Position numbers and translations under genes: made by a program
The notes under the pieces: generated by a model
Told to the model about the DNA's origin: nothing
What the model saw: only the letters and a program-made list of their open reading frames with translations
Databases searched by the model: none
From: Sedimentisphaerales bacterium
Lineage (GTDB): Bacteria; Planctomycetota; Phycisphaerae; Sedimentisphaerales; SG8-4
Reading direction: 5' to 3'
Length of the DNA: 8,338 nucleotides
Assembly: GCA_016932895.1 (NCBI GenBank)
Contig: JAFGCA010000734.1
Span: 1-8,338, forward strand
Shown here: positions 1 through 6,411 of the stretch, in pieces
Layout: each line of letters begins with the position of its first letter
Numbering within the stretch: the first letter of the stretch is position 1

Positions 1-2366
1 CCTTTGAGCTTCAGCTTGATAGTCCCGGCGGTCTTGAGACCGTCGGCCTCAAGCGTCTTGGCATCATTCGCAGGTAACAGGGCGGTGAGGCTCGCGTCGG
101 GTAGGGTGGCGTTCAGTATGTAGCCGCCCGGTGTTGGTTCGAGTGTCGCTTGGCGTTCAGTCCGGCCCTTGGCTCGGTGCGGGCGATAGAGCGTGACGAA
201 TTCCATATGGCCCTGCTTGTCGCTGGTCCTGGCCTTCAGGTGCCATTCGCGGAGCTTGATACGTTCTCGCGGATTCGGGTCGTATTCGTTGGTCTGCGTG
301 AAGGTGAGATTCTGCGGCGTCAGGAAGGTGATGTCGCAGGTTACGTCGCCGTTTTGTGCGGTGATGCTCTGGTCGTCGCGGACCTCGAACTTGTTCACGG
401 CGTGGAGCCAGTACTCGTAGGTCGAGGGCTCGCTCGCTTTCAGGCGGTCGTAGATCACGATCAGGTCGGGCTTGATGAAGAGGATCGCCCGTTTGAATTG
501 CTCGACCGGCGGGCCATAGGAGTCGCTCGCGTCGCCGATGACCACGTCCACCTGCGGCGTCGTCAGAAACGCCGTGATTTTGCCTTGGGCCTGGACCGTG
601 TGCTTCTTCTGGCTCTGGCCGTTGACTGTGATGCAGTTCGTCGAGCGGGTGCTCCACATCCAATTCTGATGGTGGTCGCTGCCGTAGATGTCGCGGTAGC
701 CTGAGCGGATCAGAAGCCGCCGGCCATAGGCCCAGAGCAGGAAGGAATTGTTCGACTCGTAACCGTGCGACTGCGTGCCGAAGGGGCTCGACTTGAAGAC
801 CACCTGCACGCTCTCGTCCGCGTTCGTGAGATTTGTGTTGAGGTAGGCCTGACCGGTGCCGTCGAACAGACGCGAGGCGGGCAGGTCCGTCGGCGCCTGG
901 GGCTCGACCTTGGGCAGTTGGCCGCGAATGAAGCCGACGTAGCCGCCGGTGGGGACCGGGCCGCCGTGCTGATCGACGTACCACTGCCAGTGAGGATTCT
1001 GGGCCTGGGCGGCCAGGATGCTCATCAGCGGGACGTTGGACCGGGACGTCTTCGCCGCGGTCAGGTCGCCGAAGCCGCCGCCACGCTTGCCCGGCGGCAT
1101 CAGGTACATTGCGTAGTAGCCCACGTTTGCGAAGAAGGGTTTCTTGTATGCGTCGATGCCCATCGCCTCGCGCATGACGTCGGCCCACCAGGTAAACCGT
1201 GTCAGGTAGCTGGCCCAGTAGGAGGCGCCCTCGTGCCAGCCGCCGTCGGGGTCGCTCCAAACCGGATAGACATTGAAGAACACGTTCGTCGCGAACCAGA
1301 CCCAATCCTCCGCTCCCTCGACCTCGCCCAGAAAGGCGATGCCGATCTCGCCCAGGAAGTGCCAGGCGCGGTTCGAGTGGCTCGCGTAAGGCTGCCACAG
1401 GTGCCGCGGGTGCAGGTGATTATACATCTCGTCGCCGCGGACCTTCATCACCTTGCGGCAGAGGGCCTTCTCCTCCTCCGTCAGGAGGTCGTTGATGAAG
1501 GTGTACGTTCGGGAGAAGTAGTAGTTGTAGGGCATGCCCGCTTCGTCGTTGTAGCGATAGCCCGTACTGCCCTTGGGGTCCCACCGGGCGCATGCGAGCA
1601 GGATGCGCCGCGCCTCCTGGCCATAGTTCTCCTGGCCGCCGAGCAGACGCGTGAAGGCCAGCGTCGCGGCGCTGTCGAGGGCGCGAATCGTGTACGTGCG
1701 ATTGCCCCACCAGATCTGTCGCCATTCCTCGCTCTTGGTCTCCGTCCCCGGCGGGTACTTCGGCGGCTCCTGCGTCGAAGGCGGATTCGCCAGGATCCGG
1801 TCGCACTCCTTCACGAGATCGCGATACAGACCGCTCAACTCGCCGCGAGCCAACTCCCGCAGCCGGTCGAGATTCTCGGGGCGGACGAACAAGCGCGGAT
1901 GGGTCTTGGGGATTCTCGCGATCAGCTCGTCGCGCGGGGGCAGTGGCATCTGTACCGCGTCGCGGGCGATCGTGAAGGTCCGTGCCCGACCCCACTCGGT
2001 GACGCGACCATCCCTGTCCTTCCCGCGATACCGCCACCAGTAACTACCCGGCCCGAAGTTCTTGGGCGGACAATGGACGTTGAACTCGATATCTCCGGCT
2101 CTGTAGACGACGTTGGCGAAATCCGCATCGTGGGCACACTCGATCTCCCACGTCACGTCCCGTTGCGGCCGCCAACAAAAGCTGGGCGGGTCCGTCTGCG
2201 AGACCGCTCCTTCCGCGGGCCGGTAGCCCCATGTCCCCGCCTCGGCGGGGCGCTCGTCCAGCTTGGGCGACTGCGCAGGAACCGAATGCGCCCGCGAGAG
2301 CAGCAGGGCGATCAGAATGGCGCCGGAGGCGGCGAGTCGTCGGTCAGCTTTTCTTGTCGAGTTCAT
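1..2366 (-). CDS. Secreted heparinase II/III-like polysaccharide lyase (DUF4962 type), C-terminus cut by window edge
   Basis: Likely cleaves uronic-acid-containing or sulfated polysaccharide by beta-elimination outside the cytoplasm. 788 codons are visible before the frame leaves the left edge. Residues 1-32 look like a signal peptide: basic RKADRR, then hydrophobic LAASGAILIALLL, then a VPAQS cleavage region. Residues 58-133 resemble the small beta domain of DUF4962 proteins (PPSFCWRP, then SYWWRYRGKD). 'PKTHPRLFVRPENL' (153-166) matches the entry into the alpha/alpha toroid of heparinase II-type lyases (compare PPKTHPRLYLR in Pedobacter heparinase II, from memory). Candidate catalytic residues by alignment with that enzyme are H330 or N332 (ASHSNR), Y383 (EGASYW) and H534 (TQSHGYES); the Glu of heparinase II's HASE motif is not kept. 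Residues 520-740 look like the C-terminal beta-sandwich. The start at 2366 gives a clean signal peptide with GAGG about 12 nt upstream; an in-frame ATG at 2384 would only add MRPCCN. Substrate is unknown. The fold assignment is firm, the activity inferred. Confidence 0.82.
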   Translation of the reverse strand, partial: MNSTRKADRRLAASGAILIALLLSRAHSVPAQSPKLDERPAEAGTWGYRPAEGAVSQTDPPSFCWRPQRDVTWEIECAHDADFANVVYRAGDIEFNVHCPPKNFGPGSYWWRYRGKDRDGRVTEWGRARTFTIARDAVQMPLPPRDELIARIPKTHPRLFVRPENLDRLRELARGELSGLYRDLVKECDRILANPPSTQEPPKYPPGTETKSEEWRQIWWGNRTYTIRALDSAATLAFTRLLGGQENYGQEARRILLACARWDPKGSTGYRYNDEAGMPYNYYFSRTYTFINDLLTEEEKALCRKVMKVRGDEMYNHLHPRHLWQPYASHSNRAWHFLGEIGIAFLGEVEGAEDWVWFATNVFFNVYPVWSDPDGGWHEGASYWASYLTRFTWWADVMREAMGIDAYKKPFFANVGYYAMYLMPPGKRGGGFGDLTAAKTSRSNVPLMSILAAQAQNPHWQWYVDQHGGPVPTGGYVGFIRGQLPKVEPQAPTDLPASRLFDGTGQAYLNTNLTNADESVQVVFKSSPFGTQSHGYESNNSFLLWAYGRRLLIRSGYRDIYGSDHHQNWMWSTRSTNCITVNGQSQKKHTVQAQGKITAFLTTPQVDVVIGDASDSYGPPVEQFKRAILFIKPDLIVIYDRLKASEPSTYEYWLHAVNKFEVRDDQSITAQNGDVTCDITFLTPQNLTFTQTNEYDPNPRERIKLREWHLKARTSDKQGHMEFVTLYRPHRAKGRTERQATLEPTPGGYILNATLPDASLTALLPANDAKTLEADGLKTAGTIKLKLK

Positions 2367-2466
2367 GTTGCAGCATGGCCTCATAACGGGTCAGTTGGTT
2401 GTCCAGGATCCAGTCGAGCGTCACTTCCGGGACGCCGAAATCCTCAATGCGAAATCGCAGATCCAT
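2344..2466 (-). pseudogene. Possible 40-residue ORF or gene remnant overlapping the lyase start
   Basis: An open frame from ATG at 2466 ends in TGA at 2344-2346, overlapping the lyase start by 23 nt. Its last ~29 residues (VPEVTLDWILDNQLTRYEAM onward, ending LDKKS) use codons with mostly G/C third positions and have normal amphipathic composition, unlike the low-complexity frames further upstream. The first residues (DLRFRIEDF) instead resemble translated intergenic repeat DNA. It may be the tail of a lost gene, or a short ORF translationally coupled to the lyase. I recognise no family, and no good ribosome binding site precedes the ATG. Confidence 0.25.
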
Positions 2467-2626
2467 AGGGCCCCCGGCCCGCCGGACGTGCCCAAGATAC
2501 CCCATTGCCTCCCAGACATCAATTTCAGTCTCGATCCCGCCTGCCTTCGCCGGGGCAGAGCAGGAGAGGGTGCGGCTGGCCTGCGGTGGCCGATACAGGA
2601 TTCGACGTCGTGGCCGCAGGAGTGGA

Positions 2627-2836
2627 AATTGGCTTCGTTTCGCAGACTTCGCACCGGTCGCAGTCCTTTCGCCGGCCCGCGTGCCACTTGGTCCAGGGCC
2701 AATTGGCTTCGTTTCGCACAGGCGTGCCCCCGACCCGGCCACCCCGCCGTGGCCAACGCACGATTGTGCAAAACGAAGCCAATTTCGCAAAGCCCGGCCC
2801 AGGCCCAGAGGCCAACTGTGCGAAACAAACCCAATT
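2627..2836. repeat. Four copies of an 18-nt repeat, two in each orientation
   Basis: AATTGGCTTCGTTTCGCA occurs exactly at 2627-2644 and 2701-2718. Its reverse complement occurs at 2767-2784 with one mismatch and at 2819-2836 with two. Two copies on one strand therefore face two on the other, so the block can fold as a large imperfect inverted repeat. The two inverted copies are also followed by TCGC, extending the shared core. The spacers do not resemble each other. This resembles dispersed intergenic repeats of planctomycete genomes that are often mis-annotated as small proteins containing 'NEANF' or 'ETKPI'; that link is from memory. Confidence 0.85.
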
Positions 2837-3228
2837 TCGCGAGCTTGGCGGCTCGTGAACGACGAAGACCCTGGGTGGTGCGAAAGAAAGCAAGAAATCC
2901 TACGCTATTAGTATTATTAGTGCGGTTCATTGTCTCAAGAAGCCGGAAAAGAAGATGTCGCGCCCTTGTCGCCCAGATACCTTGATCCAGCCTGTGACCG
3001 TGCCCCAACGTTGTGGCAGTGTCGCCGTATCGGCGGGCCGGCCGCCGATGCATCGCTCATAATAAGACGCCTGAGGATGCTTGTGTGTTGCACAAAAAGT
3101 GAAAATAGTACACAATTTGCACAACTCCTGCCACCGTATTGCGGCCGCAGCCGCAGGAGAGGCAGTTCTTTCAACGACCCGGTAAAATGCCAAGAAAGGA
3201 AGCCACAGAGGTCACAGAATGACCCAGC

Positions 3229-3243
3229 CCGGCCTTCGGCCGG
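3229..3243. repeat. Short perfect GC hairpin
   Basis: CCGGCC and GGCCGG flank a TTC loop, giving a 6-bp perfect stem. No T-run follows on either strand, so an intrinsic terminator is not supported. Confidence 0.4.
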
Positions 3244-3264
3244 AACCAAGAGCGTTTATCGCTT

Positions 3265-3330
3265 GGCGGGGTGACAGCGGAGAGAGGGGCAATTCGAGCA
3301 ACTCTCTGACATCTCCGCCGGTACCCCACC
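3265..3330. repeat. Imperfect stem-loop
   Basis: The 16-nt arm at 3268-3283 pairs with 3312-3327 at 13 of 16 positions (GGGGT/ACCCC outside, GCGGAGA/TCTCCGC inside). Two more outer G-C pairs follow a single mismatch. The apical part contains GAGAG and CTCTC, which can extend or rearrange the stem. Function is unknown; no T-run follows. Confidence 0.45.
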
Positions 3331-3591
3331 ATGCGTCAAACGCACTCCTTCGGCCAATCCCAAAGCCCCGTCAGCAAACGACTTGGGAGCGTTTTCCTCA
3401 ATTATCTGGAAATCGTTTTCAGTTGTTGCGAGTTAGTAGCACAGAGAAAAGAGAATGGGGGAAGAGGAGAACACGAGAGCTTTCGACCTTCTACTCTTGG
3501 CACTCTCTTGTTTTCTTTGCTCTGTGTCCTCTGTGGCCCAAACCGTTGTCTCAGCCTTCGACCGGATCATTGAGTTCTTCTGCTGGCTGTC

Positions 3592-3620
3592 TTGCCTTCC
3601 CCTGCCCGGCACGGTATAAT
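3592..3620 (+). promoter_or_regulatory. Predicted sigma70-type promoter reading toward the nuclease gene
   Basis: TTGCCT (3592-3597) and a perfect TATAAT (3615-3620) are separated by exactly 17 bp. Transcription would begin near 3627 and read rightward through about 280 nt of leader into the nuclease at 3910. A consensus -10 box stands out in this GC-rich context. It is a pattern match only. Confidence 0.5.
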
Positions 3621-3689
3621 CGTCGCCGCAAGTGAAGGAGACCCGGGTGTTGGGAGTGCGTAAGGCAGACGGTTTGAGCGGAGGAGGGC

Positions 3690-3791
3690 ATGGTGCCCGC
3701 AGCCCGATGGATGGCCCGAAGGCTGGTTTATGCAGTCTGTATGAACCGGAAATCGACGACGGAGCGCAGAGTGCGTAATCTACTGGAGTGA
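3690..3791 (+). CDS. Possible 33-residue leader ORF upstream of the nuclease
   Basis: A strong Shine-Dalgarno-like GGAGGAGG (3680-3687) lies just before ATG at 3690. The frame encodes a very basic, tryptophan-containing peptide beginning MVPAARWMARRL and ending VRNLLE before TGA at 3789-3791. It lies between the predicted promoter and the nuclease gene and overlaps the leader hairpin at 3725-3747. Another ATG with GGAG six nt upstream follows at 3795, three nt after the stop. It could be a regulatory leader peptide or chance; no homolog is recognised. Confidence 0.22.
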   Translation: MVPAARWMARRLVYAVCMNRKSTTERRVRNLLE

Positions 3792-3878
3792 GAGATGTCA
3801 GAGGAATCTGTGAGAGGAGTTGGTAGCTTCTCATACAGAAAGACATTGGTCTGTGTCTCCCATCTTATACAGACTGTA
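3725..3878 (+). promoter_or_regulatory. Leader with mutually exclusive RNA pairings and an 11-bp dyad
   Basis: A local hairpin forms from GGTTTATGC (3725-3733), loop AGTCT and GTATGAACC (3739-3747): nine pairs, two of them G-U. The sequence 3731-3744 can instead pair with 3865-3878 as a continuous 14-bp helix with 12 Watson-Crick and two G-U pairs. The two structures exclude each other. The distal arm is also a perfect DNA dyad, TACAG-A-CTGTA (3868-3878), 31 nt before the nuclease ATG. The proximal arm holds a near copy, TGCAG-T-CTGTA (3731-3741). This could be an RNA switch or two operator sites 137 nt apart. All pairing was done by eye. Confidence 0.4.
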
Positions 3879-3909
3879 CAATCATCGTTCGGCAGAGGTT
3901 TGAGGAACC

Positions 3910-4605
3910 ATGGCGAAGAAAAAGGTATCCCTGGAGAAGACCTACTATCCCTTTGTTGCTCGCTGGCTGAAGCGTCACTTCCTATGCTTCAGGGTCGCCA
4001 TCAATAAGGGACTCCGCTACGGGCGCATCGACGTAATCGGCATCCGAGACGTTGGAGGCGATCTTTCTGGCGAAGTCGAAACGATCGCCGTAGAAGTCAA
4101 ACGTGGGTCAACCCCATTCGCCAATGCGTGTGGCCAGACATACGGGTATAGCGTGTACGCGAATCGTGTTTACTTGGCTGACCTACGGGGAGAACGTTTC
4201 AGCCAAGACGAAACCTTCATTGCGAGCAACCTCGGCATTGGTCTGATTCAAATCAAGGGCGAGAGGTGCGCGGAAGTACTATCAAGTCCATTTCATCAGC
4301 CGATTTCGAAAATGCAAATGCGGTTATTCGAGGCTCTTCGGCTCGGCAAGTGCCAGCTTTGTGATTCGATCTTCGAAATCGGGACCGCCGAAGGAAATCA
4401 CTGGTCTCGCCTCGCTCGTGAAAATGTGGCAAAGGCAATTGAGCAGGAGAAGGGGCTGATGTTTTGGAACTACGAGGTTGGGGGGCGGAAACGTCGACTT
4501 GGTATTCGGGGCAGCAAGGGCGATGCGACGACATTCGAGCGTCGGTTTCTCTGCCCCGACTGCATCCAGGCCGTTTTTGCACAGATGCATGAAGCAGCGG
4601 AGTGA
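3910..4605 (+). CDS. PD-(D/E)xK nuclease-like protein with two CxxC pairs (231 aa)
   Basis: Probable metal-dependent DNA endonuclease of the restriction-endonuclease-like fold, cytoplasmic. The core motif is seen as D41 in 'YGRIDVIGIR' followed by E62 and K64 in 'IAVEVKRG', the D-x(n)-E-x-K signature. E9 in 'SLEKTYYPFV' is a candidate first acidic residue, and Q76/Y78 of 'CGQTYGYSVY' fit the helix after the motif. The C-terminal third carries C148-x2-C151 (KCQLC) and C215-x2-C218 (LCPDC), likely one split zinc site or a pair of knuckles. The start is supported by GAGG four nt upstream at 3902-3905. It is alone on the plus strand, with no methyltransferase or specificity gene nearby. Hand counts of two 60-base lines gave about 57% and 50% GC, against about 67% in a sulfatase line, so transfer is plausible. 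It could be a restriction, repair or defence nuclease; target and partners are unknown. Confidence 0.7.
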   Translation: MAKKKVSLEKTYYPFVARWLKRHFLCFRVAINKGLRYGRIDVIGIRDVGGDLSGEVETIAVEVKRGSTPFANACGQTYGYSVYANRVYLADLRGERFSQDETFIASNLGIGLIQIKGERCAEVLSSPFHQPISKMQMRLFEALRLGKCQLCDSIFEIGTAEGNHWSRLARENVAKAIEQEKGLMFWNYEVGGRKRRLGIRGSKGDATTFERRFLCPDCIQAVFAQMHEAAE

Positions 4606-4839
4606 ATCCGGCGAACCGACAGGCGAACCCGTTGCTCGACCGGACGCTGCCCCGACGTGAACTCCATTTGTGGCATGCTTTTCCGGGCCGTGCCGGTTAG
4701 CTTGTGTGTTCGACGTGAGAGATGCGGCAGGTTTTCGCCGGGGTCTTGAGTCCGTCCTGCGGAAGATGATGGCGCGTGCACGCACCCTATTGTGCCGCGG
4801 GTCATGATCGCCGCCCCTCATGCTGAACTGCGATTCGTC
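4606..4839. other. Convergent intergenic gap
   Basis: The plus-strand nuclease and minus-strand sulfatase both end into this 234-bp gap. I see no hairpin followed by a T-run on either strand. The only notable sequence is the 10-bp palindrome GCGTGCACGC (4774-4783). Confidence 0.5.
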
Positions 4840-6369
4840 TCAGCCGAGCAGCTTCTGCTCCCACCATTTGAGGTAGTCTTCGTCGGAGATGGTGGGCGAC
4901 AGGTCTCTCTTCTCCATCGACTCGACGAAATTCTTGGCCATTGCGTTCTGCTCCCGCTCGATCGTCGCGGGATCCTCGGGGGTCTCGCCCTGATCGCCTG
5001 TGGCCTTGATCCACTCGTCGAGCTTGCGGCTGTGCTCGCGCACGAGCCGCCGGTGGCTCCGACTCTCGGCCAGGTTGTTCAGTTCGTGCGGGTCTTCCTG
5101 CAGGTCGTAGAACTCCTCGCGGGGACGGACCGAGGCCATGAACTTCGCCTGGTCGGGCGTGAGCTTGCCTTCCTTGTTCAGGACCTGCAGCACCGTGACG
5201 ACCGGGTATTGGAGCTTCTTGTAGGCGTTGAACTGCATGTACGGGAAGTCCGGGTGGTAGTTGCGGATGTACTTGTATCGTTTGGACCGCACGCAGCGAA
5301 TGCGGTCCACCGTCCCGTCGCAGCGGTCCCTTGCGGCGAAGACGTACTCGCGGGTCCTTTTCTTCTCGCCCAGGATGTTGTAGCCCTGCAGGTGCTCCGG
5401 CGGCTCGACGCCGATCGCGGTGAGGAAGGTCGGTGCGAAGTCCACGGTGCTGACGAGGTCGTCCACGACGGTCCCCGGCTCGATCACGCCGGGCCAGCGG
5501 ACGATCATGGGGACGTGAATGCCGCCCTCGTAGAGCCATTGCTTGCCGCGAACGTGGGGCCGGCCGTTGTCGCCGAAGTACATCACGATCGTGTTCTCGA
5601 GCTCGCCTTCCTTCTGGAGCCATTGCAGGGCGATCCCGATCTCGGTGTCGAGGACCTGCATCGCTTCGAGGTAATTGGCCCAGTCTCGCCGGGTGACCGG
5701 ATGGTCCGGGTAATAGGGGGGCAGCTCGACCTTGGCGGGATCGATCGGGTTGTTCTTGTCCCGCCGGAACTCGCGATGCGTCATGCTGAAGTTGATCTGG
5801 GCGAAGAACGGCTGGCCGGGCTTGCGTTCGGACCAGTCGGTGCCGTCGAAGGCCGGGCCTCCGGCCGAAAAGTTCCAGTCGGTCTTGCCCGCCCGCTTGT
5901 AGCTCAGGCCCGCGCAGTTGCTGGTAAAATAGCCTGCCCGTCGGAAATACTCCGTGATGACCGCGACCGGCGCCGGGAGCGCGTAACCGTCGTTGCGATG
6001 GCTGCGATGGTTGTGGGCGCCGATGCTCGTCTGGTACATGCCGGTCATGAAGCCCGATCTCGCCGCCGAGCAGACGGGGGCCGTGACGAAGGCATTGGTG
6101 AACCTCGCCCCCTCCGCGGCCAGCCTGTCGATGTTCGGCGTCTGGACCAGGGGATGGCCGTAACAGCCGATATCGGGCGAGGTGTCCTCGGAGATCAGCC
6201 AAAGAATGTTCGGTGGTCTCGACGGGAGACTCCGGGCTCGGGCCTTCCTGGGCCGGCTGCGAGCCCGCGGGTTCGCCTTGGTGGTTGTCGTGGTCGTTTC
6301 GGTCACGCAGCCGGACAGCAGGGCCGCTGTCCCGCATCCGACGGTTTTCAGGAAGTCGCGGCGTTTCAT
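4840..6369 (-). CDS. Type I (formylglycine-dependent) sulfatase, Tat-exported lipoprotein
   Basis: Hydrolyses sulfate esters, here probably on a polysaccharide fragment at the cell surface or in the periplasm. The 509-residue protein from ATG 6369 begins MKRRDFLKTV, a Tat motif, with lipobox L18-S19-G20-C21. A Thr-rich then Arg/Pro-rich linker (22-52) follows. The catalytic domain starts 'PPNILWLISED' (E61, D62 metal ligands). The modification motif is C100-S-A-A-R104, the accepted CxAxR variant of CxPxR, so C100 should be converted to formylglycine. H198 (MTHREF) and D267/N268 (YFGDNGR) complete the expected active-site set, and K276 follows in 'RGKQW'. 'EFYDLQEDPHELNNLA' (419-434) is the standard C-terminal sulfatase signature. 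Start 6369 is preferred over in-frame ATG 6387 because AGAGG lies nine nt upstream and the Tat signal begins directly. It follows pyrD by 42 nt. Substrate cannot be read; maturation needs a sulfatase-activating enzyme not in the window. Confidence 0.95.
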   Translation of the reverse strand: MKRRDFLKTVGCGTAALLSGCVTETTTTTTKANPRARSRPRKARARSLPSRPPNILWLISEDTSPDIGCYGHPLVQTPNIDRLAAEGARFTNAFVTAPVCSAARSGFMTGMYQTSIGAHNHRSHRNDGYALPAPVAVITEYFRRAGYFTSNCAGLSYKRAGKTDWNFSAGGPAFDGTDWSERKPGQPFFAQINFSMTHREFRRDKNNPIDPAKVELPPYYPDHPVTRRDWANYLEAMQVLDTEIGIALQWLQKEGELENTIVMYFGDNGRPHVRGKQWLYEGGIHVPMIVRWPGVIEPGTVVDDLVSTVDFAPTFLTAIGVEPPEHLQGYNILGEKKRTREYVFAARDRCDGTVDRIRCVRSKRYKYIRNYHPDFPYMQFNAYKKLQYPVVTVLQVLNKEGKLTPDQAKFMASVRPREEFYDLQEDPHELNNLAESRSHRRLVREHSRKLDEWIKATGDQGETPEDPATIEREQNAMAKNFVESMEKRDLSPTISDEDYLKWWEQKLLG

Positions 6370-6381
6370 CCGTGAAGACCT

Positions 6382-6408
6382 CTGCATTGATGATCTGCAA
6401 TTGATGAT
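6382..6408. repeat. Imperfect 13/14-bp tandem repeat between pyrD and the sulfatase
   Basis: CTGCATTGATGAT (6382-6394) is followed directly by CTGCAATTGATGAT (6395-6408), which differs by one inserted A; a further TGAT continues into the pyrD stop region. It fills most of the 42-bp gap between the genes, upstream of the sulfatase ribosome binding site. Tandem ATTGATGATT-type sequence is typical of short intergenic repeats. Confidence 0.7.
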
Positions 6409-6411
6409 TGA

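Larger units (their letters stand above)
3202..3537. repeat. Inverted pair of 'gccacagagg-cacaga' repeats
   Basis: GCCACAGAGGTCACAGA at 3202-3218 is the reverse complement of TCTGTGTCCTCTGTGGC at 3521-3537 except for one base (16 of 17). A related shorter piece (cacagag, 3440-3446) lies between them and could pair with 3520-3526 instead. CACAGAGG-type sequences are common dispersed intergenic repeats in environmental bacterial genomes, so the pair may be two independent insertions rather than the ends of one element. No transposase lies between the arms. Confidence 0.6.
2467..3591. other. Long intergenic mosaic of dispersed repeats, no convincing gene
   Basis: All six frames here give low-complexity, Arg/Pro/Ser-rich translations with no recognisable domain. 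Several frames repeatedly spell NEANF-, KRSQF- or ETKPI-like fragments, which is what a dispersed nucleotide repeat gives when translated. The stretch holds the four-copy 18-nt repeat (2627-2836), a small AT-rich island (3061-3124) with two copies of TTGCACAA (3088-3095 and 3117-3124), a perfect 6-bp hairpin (3229-3243), an imperfect stem-loop (3265-3330) and the 17-nt inverted pair at 3202-3218 and 3521-3537. No tRNA, rRNA or known riboswitch was recognised. Confidence 0.6.

Noticed and set aside
765..2468. Long plus-strand open frame opposite the lyase
   Set aside because: It is antisense to a well-supported lyase with signal peptide and active-site motifs; its Arg/Val/Leu-rich translation has no domain and is a high-GC shadow.
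2627..2836. CRISPR array
   Set aside because: The repeats occur in both orientations, spacing is irregular (about 50-75 nt) and no cas gene is present.
2421..3053. Several 100-240-residue open frames in the repeat region
   Set aside because: They overlap one another in many frames, spell repeat-derived peptides and contain no domain.
3795..4007. 70-residue frame overlapping the nuclease start
   Set aside because: It has a fair ribosome site, but half of it is the nuclease gene read out of frame; kept only as a remark on the leader.
4774..4783. Palindrome GCGTGCACGC as a convergent terminator
   Set aside because: There is no loop and no T-run on either strand; a 10-bp palindrome is expected by chance in GC-rich DNA.
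6370..6387. Longer sulfatase start at ATG 6387
   Set aside because: It lies inside the tandem repeat and lacks a good ribosome site, while ATG 6369 has AGAGG nine nt upstream and directly begins the Tat signal.
4792..6400. Long open frames in other phases on both strands over the sulfatase
   Set aside because: They are shadows of the sulfatase, whose motifs lie in one frame only.
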